From contig SKYX01000315.1 of the NCBI GenBank assembly GCA_007127655.1, positions 1 through 12,163 of the forward strand: a stretch of 12,163 bases of DNA, given 5' to 3'. The notes beneath the pieces were generated by a model, which searched no databases, was not told where the DNA came from, and was given only the letters and a program-made list of their open reading frames with translations. Both the position numbers and the translations under genes were made by a program. Positions 7,045 to 12,163 of the stretch are shown here, piece after piece. The first letter of the stretch is position 1. Every line of letters starts with the position of its first letter. The DNA is from Desulfonatronum sp. (GTDB lineage Bacteria > Desulfobacterota > Desulfovibrionia > Desulfovibrionales > Desulfonatronaceae).

Positions 7045-8327
7045 CGCCGCCCCTCCTTTGACCATTCGCCCCAGTCGTGTAACGGAACGAAACGACCGTC
7101 CCGGACGGTGGAGAAATAGACGGCGTTCATTCCCTGGCGACGTCCCGCCCCCAGAAAAACCGGCTCACCGATGCCCAGATTGATCAACAGGGGGACGGCC
7201 TCAAACTCGCCATTCTCCGCAACGGCCAGTTCATCCAACGGGATTCTCCGCACGAGTTCCGTGAACACCTTGGCGTTGAGCATGCCCTCGAAACTGGCAA
7301 AGCTATAAGGCAAGGGGTCATAAGGGTCCGAGGCGATCTGCCCGGGCAGATCACAGACGCACTGATCCATGATCCATCGATACTCCATCACTCCCCACAG
7401 CGAATAGTCCTCGTAGCTGGGCACCACCTGGGAATTGACCAGGTCCTGGGTGTAGCTCCGCCCCGTTCGTCGCTCCTGCTCCAGCAGCAACTCCAGCATG
7501 CTTTCGCTGGCCACGAAGGAAACATTGGCCACGGGCACGTCCCAGTCCAGGTCCCGGGCATCGCGGATAAACGCCGCGGCCGCGGCGTAGGAGGCGATGC
7601 TAATGACCACGTCTGGTTCCGCGGCGCGCAAAATGTCCACCTGCTCGCTCATGCTTTGTTGAAACCGAAAACCTCGGGAATAGGTGGCCTCTTGGACAAT
7701 GGAGAGCGAGTGCCGATGCAAGGCGTTGCGCAGCCCTTCCCAACCGCTGCGGCCATAGGAATCGGACTGATAGAGGATCGCGAAGCGGTTTTTTCCCAGC
7801 CGAACGAACGCCCGGACCAGGGCGTCCACTTCCTGAGCATAGGAAGCCCGCAGATTGAAGACGTAGCCACCATAGGGCGGCTGGCGCTGCGGTTCCGCGC
7901 CGGTCACCGGGAAAAAAAGCGAAACGCCCCTGTCTTCGTAAACCTTGAGCAGGGGCAGAACCCTGGTCACGGTGGGCGTGCCCACGAAGCTGAACAAGGC
8001 GTCCACCTGATCCCGTTCCAATAGTCGGACCGCGTTTTCCAGGGCCAAGGCCGGATCATACGCATCATCATAAGCCAGAAAGACGACGGGCCGGCCGTTG
8101 ATTCCTCCCCGGCGGTTGACATGCTCGAAATACGCCATGGCCCCGCGATAAACCTCGATGCCCATAGCCCGGATCGGCCCGCTGAACGCCCCGGACATGC
8201 CCACTCGTATCGGCTCCAGCTGGTTATCGGCGGCTGAGCCTGGAATCGCCAAAAACAGAATCAGGAGCAAAAGCGCAAACAACCGTCCAGCCTTTCGGCT
8301 CCACCTCAATAACCAACGTGCTTTCAT
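7041..8327 (-). CDS. Periplasmic ligand-binding protein, branched-chain amino acid/amide type, likely co-sensor
   Basis: From ATG at 8327 the product has 428 residues. Residues 1-33 are a Sec signal peptide: basic MKARWLLRWSRKAGR, hydrophobic LFALLLLILFLAI, then GSAAD with cleavage near 32-33. There is no lipobox Cys, so it should be free in the periplasm. The mature part looks like the type I periplasmic binding fold of the LivJ/urea-amide group (Peripla_BP_6): IRVGMSGAFSGP, a helix ending in VNRRGGINGRPV, LERDQVDALFSFVGTPT, and KNRFAILYQSDSYGRSG. No permease or ATPase gene is nearby, and it overlaps by GTGA with a membrane hybrid kinase, so a sensing role beside that kinase fits better than transport, as for LuxP/LuxQ or TorT/TorS. 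A CAGGAG at 8348-8343 is 15 bases from the ATG, long for a ribosome site; the frame is open to 8429, but only the 8327 start begins with a signal peptide. The ligand is unknown. Confidence 0.9.
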   Translation of the reverse strand: MKARWLLRWSRKAGRLFALLLLILFLAIPGSAADNQLEPIRVGMSGAFSGPIRAMGIEVYRGAMAYFEHVNRRGGINGRPVVFLAYDDAYDPALALENAVRLLERDQVDALFSFVGTPTVTRVLPLLKVYEDRGVSLFFPVTGAEPQRQPPYGGYVFNLRASYAQEVDALVRAFVRLGKNRFAILYQSDSYGRSGWEGLRNALHRHSLSIVQEATYSRGFRFQQSMSEQVDILRAAEPDVVISIASYAAAAAFIRDARDLDWDVPVANVSFVASESMLELLLEQERRTGRSYTQDLVNSQVVPSYEDYSLWGVMEYRWIMDQCVCDLPGQIASDPYDPLPYSFASFEGMLNAKVFTELVRRIPLDELAVAENGEFEAVPLLINLGIGEPVFLGAGRRQGMNAVYFSTVRDGRFVPLHDWGEWSKEGRR

Positions 8328-8383
8328 GTACGTACTCGCTGACTCCTGAACCGCATGGCGATTCAAAAAACATTCTCGGGCGT

Positions 8384-10120
8384 TCAACCTTCTTCCTCGT
8401 TTCCACTCAACAATCGATCCAAAACGCATCGCAACTCATTCACCGTATAGGGTTTGGCCACCACGGCGTCGAAACCGTATTCCTGGTAATGGGCCATGGC
8501 CGGGGCCGTACTGTAACCGCTGGAAACCACGGCCTTGAGCAGTGGATCCACGGCCTTCAGCCGTCCAACCGCCTCCACCCCGCCCATGCCGCCGGGAATG
8601 GTCAAATCCATGATGGCCACGTCAAAAACCTGGTTGTCCTTCCGCGCCCGGTGCAGAGCCTCCAGGGCCTCTCGCCCGTCCCGGACCAGCGTCACGGTAT
8701 AGCCGATGTCCTCCAGAATTTCGCCCATGGACTCACGGATCATGTCGTCGTCGTCCATGAAGAGAATATGATGGGCTACCTCAATGGTGTGCGGAGGCAC
8801 ACAGGTTTGGCGGTGGGCCGAATCCGTCTCGAACCGCATGGCGGGCAGGCAAAACATGAACGTGGCGCCCTGGCCCTGTTTGGACTTTACGGTCAGCGTT
8901 CCCCCGTGCTTCCGGATGATCGAATAGGAAGTGGCCAATCCAAGACCACTGCCCTGGGCTTTGGTGGTAAAATAAGGATCGAAAATCTTAGCCACCATTG
9001 ATTCGGGAATTCCTGAACCACTATCCTGAATGGTCACGCAAAGATGGTCGCCATGGGGCAAATGCTCTCCAAACGTTGATTCCAGAACATCCTCGGGGGA
9101 CATCGTCTCGTTGCGCACGGTCACGCGCAGCATGCCGCCCTCGGGCATGGCCTGGACCGCGTTGATCAGGAGATTATTCAGAACCTGCGAAATCTGTCCC
9201 GGGTCAATGTCCACCAGCCATAAATCATCGGGAATGGTCAGCATGGGTTTGACGTTGGTTCCGGCCAGAACCAGGCGCAAGGCATCGCCGACCAACGCCG
9301 CCAGGGAAGTGACTCTGCGCACCGGCTCCCCGCCCTTGGCAAAGGTCAACAGTTGCTGAGTCAATCCTTTGGCCTGCAAGCAGGCGTTTTCCGCGTAGGT
9401 CAACTTCTCCAGAACATGATCCGCCTGATCCAGGTGCAGCTTGGCCAGGGAGATCTGGTTCATGATCGCCGTTAAAAAATTGTTGAAATCATGAGCAATG
9501 CCACCAGCCAGCACCCCCAGGGCTTCCAGGTTCCCGGCCCGTTGCAGTTCTTCCTCCATGCGCAACCGTTCAGTGATGTCCCGAGCCACGACCACGGCGT
9601 AAGGGCTCAGGTCGAACCGAACCAGCCGAGAGGAGACTTCCACGGGAAAACATTCTCCATTGGAGCGGATGAACTCCGTGATAATGGACCGCCCGTGCTC
9701 GGATTGTTCCAGGGTGGAGAAAAATGACTTCAGCCGACGATAATCCTTGGTGGGGAAAAGATCGAAAAGGGAAAGTTCCAGAATTTCCTGACAAGAGTAG
9801 CCCAGCTGGACACAGGCTGATTCATTCACGTCAACCATGTCGACGTCCGGCATGTCGGAATCCGGTTGGAGCGAATCCGGCAACCGAATCAGAAAAATGC
9901 CTTCATTGCTGCCGTCCAGCAGGGTCTTGAAGCGATGCAACTCCCGCAAGCGCTGCTGCAACTGCGGGTAATAGCTTTTATGGATGGACCCCTCGCCCAG
10001 GCCGATGATCCGGCGACGCAGGGCGTCACGGGTCGTGGTCGTCTCTTGAGGACCACCATCCGCATCACCCCCGGAGAGGAGGCCTTCCGGCGGGATGGTT
10101 TGATTCATGGTTTCGGACAT
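8384..10120 (-). CDS. Soluble PAS hybrid histidine kinase with C-terminal receiver
   Basis: From ATG at 10120 the product has 578 residues and no membrane segment. Domains: a Thr-rich disordered start, a helical stretch (about 30-65), PAS (about 66-185, ending VVVARDITERLRMEEEL), HisKA of the GGIAHDFNNFL type with His210, ATPase domain (NNLLINAVQAM with Asn320, IQDSGSGIP, GSGLGLATS), and a receiver (about 450-570) with Asp456-Asp457, phospho-acceptor Asp505 (AIMDLTIPGGMGG), Ser533 and Lys556. It has no HPt domain. The PAS could sense a cytoplasmic small molecule, redox state or another protein. The gene starts inside the 3' end of the dehydrogenase gene, overlapping it by 56 bases, so the two proteins are probably made together; in Pseudomonas aeruginosa ErcA is likewise encoded next to a sensor kinase. 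The start is unsure: TTG at 10132 is in frame with GGAAG only three bases upstream, and the ATG at 10120 has no well-spaced ribosome site. Confidence 0.93.
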   Translation of the reverse strand: MSETMNQTIPPEGLLSGGDADGGPQETTTTRDALRRRIIGLGEGSIHKSYYPQLQQRLRELHRFKTLLDGSNEGIFLIRLPDSLQPDSDMPDVDMVDVNESACVQLGYSCQEILELSLFDLFPTKDYRRLKSFFSTLEQSEHGRSIITEFIRSNGECFPVEVSSRLVRFDLSPYAVVVARDITERLRMEEELQRAGNLEALGVLAGGIAHDFNNFLTAIMNQISLAKLHLDQADHVLEKLTYAENACLQAKGLTQQLLTFAKGGEPVRRVTSLAALVGDALRLVLAGTNVKPMLTIPDDLWLVDIDPGQISQVLNNLLINAVQAMPEGGMLRVTVRNETMSPEDVLESTFGEHLPHGDHLCVTIQDSGSGIPESMVAKIFDPYFTTKAQGSGLGLATSYSIIRKHGGTLTVKSKQGQGATFMFCLPAMRFETDSAHRQTCVPPHTIEVAHHILFMDDDDMIRESMGEILEDIGYTVTLVRDGREALEALHRARKDNQVFDVAIMDLTIPGGMGGVEAVGRLKAVDPLLKAVVSSGYSTAPAMAHYQEYGFDAVVAKPYTVNELRCVLDRLLSGNEEEG

Positions 10121-11270
10121 ACAATTGTTCAATGTCTTCCACGACAGGGTGGACAGGATTGGTGACCATGCAGGGATCGCACACGGCCTGACGGGACAAT
10201 TCCACGATATCCGATTGACTGACGCCCAGTTCTCCCAGATCCCTGGTCAGCCCAACCTGCTTGCGCAATGCCACCAGCCCATCCACCAGCGCCTGGCGCT
10301 GACTCTTGGCCTCCAGCCCCCGACAGTCCAGCCCCAGGGCTTCAGCCACCCGCAGATAGCGATCCGGGACAGCGTGGTAATTGAAGTCTACCACTCGGCT
10401 GAGCAGAATGGCGTTGCACTCGCCATGAGGCAGGTCCAACAACCCACCGAGACTGTGAGCCATGGCGTGGGTTGCGCCCAGGCTGGCGTTGGAAAAGGCC
10501 AGCCCGGCATACAACGAGGCCAGCATCATTCCGGATCGAGCTTCCATGTCCAGAGGGGCTTCCACCGCTTGCGGCAGGTGCCTGCCGATCAGCCGGACGG
10601 CCTCCAGGGCATGCAGATCCGTAATAGGCGAGTTGGCGTTGGACGCATAGGCCTCCACTGCGTGAGTCAAAGCATCGTATCCGGTGCAGGCCGTAAGATG
10701 TGGCGACATGCTGGTGGTGGTTTCCGGATCAATCAGGGCAATATCCGGAACCATGGCCTTGCTCACGATGGCGATTTTCGCCTTGCGCGCCTGGTCCGTG
10801 ATGATCGCGAACTGCGAGACGTCGGCGGAACTGCCCGCAGTGGTGGGAATGCAAATCAAGGGGGGGCCAGGTACCGGAACATTGTCCACACCTTCGAAGT
10901 CCAGGACCGGACGGTTGTTGACGCAGACAATGCCGATCCCCTTGGCGCAGTCCAGGACGCTACCGCCCCCCAAAGCGACGATGGCCTGGCACTCCTCCTG
11001 AAGAGAATACCTTGCCCCCCGCATGACCTCGTCCGCCCGCGGGTTGGGGGAAAGGTCCGAAAAAAGGCGATACTCCAGACTCGCCTGATCCAGACTGCCG
11101 AGAACGTCCGTGGTCCACTGTAGCGCACGGACCATCTCGTCCACCACAACCAAAACCCTCCGTACCGAGAAATTCCGGGCAAACTGCCCGACAAGCCGAC
11201 GCGCCCCCACCCCGAAAACAAACTCCGGGGCCACGAATTTGCGCAAATTCTCCATGGCAGTTTGAGACAT
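10065..11270 (-). CDS. ercA: Iron-containing alcohol dehydrogenase, ErcA-like
   Basis: The 401-residue product is a group III Fe-dependent alcohol dehydrogenase. It shows the NAD-binding loop GGGSVLD (101-107), the IPTTAGSSADVSQFAII segment (141-157), and all four metal ligands by comparison with FucO: Asp199 and His203 (GYDALTHAVEAY), His268 (GATHAMAHSLGG) and His282 (LPHGECNA). It should be able to oxidise alcohols or reduce aldehydes with NAD. The start LRKFVAPEFVFG and the TAGSSADVSQF stretch recall ErcA, the dehydrogenase-like protein involved in regulating ethanol oxidation in Pseudomonas; this is from memory, so the symbol is tentative. The chosen ATG has GGAGGT at 11282-11277, six bases away; the frame is open to 11312. 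It is the first gene of the sensory operon and its last codons overlap the soluble kinase. A plain metabolic dehydrogenase is the alternative. The C-terminal tail (HESNHPAGRPPLRG) looks disordered. Confidence 0.93.
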   Translation of the reverse strand: MSQTAMENLRKFVAPEFVFGVGARRLVGQFARNFSVRRVLVVVDEMVRALQWTTDVLGSLDQASLEYRLFSDLSPNPRADEVMRGARYSLQEECQAIVALGGGSVLDCAKGIGIVCVNNRPVLDFEGVDNVPVPGPPLICIPTTAGSSADVSQFAIITDQARKAKIAIVSKAMVPDIALIDPETTTSMSPHLTACTGYDALTHAVEAYASNANSPITDLHALEAVRLIGRHLPQAVEAPLDMEARSGMMLASLYAGLAFSNASLGATHAMAHSLGGLLDLPHGECNAILLSRVVDFNYHAVPDRYLRVAEALGLDCRGLEAKSQRQALVDGLVALRKQVGLTRDLGELGVSQSDIVELSRQAVCDPCMVTNPVHPVVEDIEQLYVRNHESNHPAGRPPLRG

Positions 11271-11576
11271 GGCCGCACCTCCAAGCCGGGATCGCAAAGC
11301 GTCCCCAGCCACGACGATGTGATCGGGAAAGAACTTCGAGCTTGCTTGAAGAAAAGCCTTATCTCAAAAAAAAAGAAGAATCCAGCGACAAATACAGGTT
11401 AAAGAAAGCTTTCTCGATTCATAGCTTCGCTCTCGGAAAGCTATTTGTTTGTCCACCAAACTTGCTCATTTCTCGCTCCACGGGCATTCATCGTCCAGCA
11501 GTCGCCCCATTCCATCGAGCCCATCAGCTCTCCATTTGGCGACCTCACTTCAACGTCAGTTTACCAGGAGAATCAA
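11271..11576. other. Divergent intergenic region between the dehydrogenase and the phosphatase
   Basis: This 306-base gap separates two divergently read genes and must contain their promoters. The middle (about 11345-11460) is AT-rich, with a run of nine A at 11366-11374. At 11404-11413 is the perfect palindrome GAAAGCTTTC, and at 11421-11427/11438-11444 are the arms ATAGCTT/AAGCTAT with a 10-base loop, followed by TTGTTTG. GAAAGCT is repeated directly at 11404 and 11436. I found no convincing sigma-70 or sigma-54 promoter on either strand, and open frames across the gap lack ribosome sites and overlap the phosphatase in another frame. Confidence 0.5.
11404..11444. repeat. AAGCTT-type palindrome and hairpin cluster upstream of ercA-like gene
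   Basis: Three AGCT-centred elements lie within 41 bases: the palindrome GAAAGCTTTC (11404-11413), ATAGCTT (11421-11427) and AAGCTAT (11438-11444). The last two form a 7-base inverted repeat, and GAAAGCT occurs as a direct repeat 32 bases apart, about three helical turns. This spacing fits paired operator sites for a dimeric regulator, but it is also AT-rich DNA where such repeats can arise by chance. The hairpin followed by TTTGTTTG could alternatively be a weak terminator in the plus-strand leader. Confidence 0.3.
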
Positions 11577-12163
11577 ATGTCCCCCATCCAACCCCAAGGC
11601 ATCATCTTCGACCTTGACGGAACCCTGCTCGACACTCTGGAGGATTTGGCCGACGCCATGAACACAGTCCTGGCCAAGCACCACTGGCCCACGCATCCGC
11701 TAGACGCCTACCGTCGATTCGTCGGCAACGGAGTGACCATGCTGGTCCGTCGGGCCATGCCGGAGAACGAGCGTCTGGAAGACCGTTTGGTCGCCGAGAT
11801 CGTTTCGGAAATGCGAGAGGTCTACGCCCTCGGATGGGCCAACAAGACCAAGCCTTACCACGGAATCGAACACCTCTTGAACACCTTGCGGGACAAGAAC
11901 GTCCCGATAACCGTGCTCTCCAACAAACCCCATGACGCCACCGCGGCCATGGTCGACCACTTTTTCCCGAAAAACCTTTTCCAAGTGGTCATGGGCGCGC
12001 ACCCGGAAAAACCCAGCAAGCCCGACCCAACCACGGCTCTGGAAACGGCTGAGCTCCTGGGACTCCCCCCGGGCGCCATTCTCTTTCTCGGTGACTCCGA
12101 CGTGGACATGCATACCGCTCACGCCGCCAGCATGACCCCGCTCGGTGCAGCCTGGGGCTTCCG
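11577..12163 (+). CDS. HAD-family phosphatase, phosphoglycolate phosphatase-like (partial, runs off right edge)
   Basis: From ATG at 11577, with AGGAG at 11566-11570 six bases upstream, 195 codons are visible without a stop. The four HAD motifs are present: motif I IIFDLDGTLLDT with nucleophile Asp12 and acid Asp14; motif II ITVLSNKPHD with Ser115; motif III Lys148 in KPSKPDP; motif IV FLGDSDVDM with Asp173 and Asp177. A helical cap lies between about 20 and 90, with MNTVLAKH and FVGNGVTMLVRRA as in Gph/PGP-type enzymes, so 2-phosphoglycolate is the likeliest substrate; a pyrophosphatase or another sugar-phosphate phosphatase of subfamily IA is also possible. Family members have about 215-230 residues, so roughly 25-30 are missing at the window edge. 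It is divergent from the sensory operon and is probably unrelated housekeeping. Confidence 0.9.
   Translation, partial: MSPIQPQGIIFDLDGTLLDTLEDLADAMNTVLAKHHWPTHPLDAYRRFVGNGVTMLVRRAMPENERLEDRLVAEIVSEMREVYALGWANKTKPYHGIEHLLNTLRDKNVPITVLSNKPHDATAAMVDHFFPKNLFQVVMGAHPEKPSKPDPTTALETAELLGLPPGAILFLGDSDVDMHTAHAASMTPLGAAWGF

Noticed and set aside
6205..7119. Plus-strand open frame of 304 codons opposite the membrane kinase gene
   Set aside because: It lies antisense to a kinase with complete motifs, encodes a His/Gln/Gly-rich sequence typical of an opposite-strand shadow in GC-rich DNA, and shows no domain.
10107..11123. Plus-strand open frame of 338 codons opposite the dehydrogenase gene
   Set aside because: Antisense to an intact Fe-dehydrogenase with all metal ligands; composition is shadow-like and no family is recognisable.
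11290..11320. Possible sigma-54 promoter (TGGC...TTTGC on the minus strand) before the dehydrogenase gene
   Set aside because: The GG and GC elements are not separated by the required ten bases, and no enhancer-binding regulator is encoded nearby.
11342..11617. Plus-strand open frame of 91 codons in the divergent intergenic region
   Set aside because: It starts with TTG without a ribosome site, and overlaps the start of the phosphatase gene in another frame, while the phosphatase has a good ribosome site and all motifs.
1..12163. CRISPR arrays, tRNA or rRNA genes, transposases, phage genes
   Set aside because: No regularly spaced repeats, RNA gene signatures or mobile-element protein motifs were seen on either strand.

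Overview
The window looks like chromosomal DNA of a Gram-negative bacterium with moderately high GC, and the gene style most resembles a sulfate-reducing deltaproteobacterium (Desulfovibrionales-like). The reasons are a ModE-type helix-turn-helix regulator without a molybdate domain, many CheY-like and hybrid kinase proteins, a periplasmic binding protein paired with a kinase, and strong GGAGG-type ribosome sites. The taxonomic guess is inference from sequence style only.

Layout. On the minus strand at the left edge there is the start of an unidentified gene (1-75), overlapped by ATGA with a ModE-N-terminal-like regulator (72-539). Next comes an unrecognised 228-residue protein (607-1293, minus). 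A 327-base AT-rich, repeat-rich intergenic region (1294-1620) separates these from two plus-strand stand-alone receiver proteins (1621-2013 and 2098-2493). These converge on a long minus-strand operon running from 11270 down to 2516: an ErcA-like iron alcohol dehydrogenase, a soluble PAS hybrid kinase, a periplasmic ligand-binding protein, a membrane hybrid kinase with two receivers and an HPt domain, and a receiver-GGDEF protein. At the right edge, divergent from the dehydrogenase, a phosphoglycolate-phosphatase-like HAD gene begins at 11577 and runs off the window.

How it may work. The operon is tightly packed: there is a start/stop overlap at two junctions (GTGA at 7041-7044, ATGA at 3478-3481), and the second gene begins inside the dehydrogenase gene. 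The binding protein has a signal peptide but no ABC permease or ATPase beside it, so it is more likely a co-receptor for the membrane kinase than part of a transporter. The only HPt domain belongs to that kinase; the receivers on the soluble kinase, the two CheY-like proteins and the GGDEF protein are possible phosphorelay partners. No DNA-binding response regulator is present, so outputs would be c-di-GMP and protein-protein contacts. In Pseudomonas aeruginosa the dehydrogenase-like protein ErcA is encoded beside a sensor kinase (ErcS) and acts in regulating ethanol oxidation. An alcohol- or aldehyde-linked sensory relay is therefore the best hypothesis for this operon, but the ligand cannot be read from sequence.
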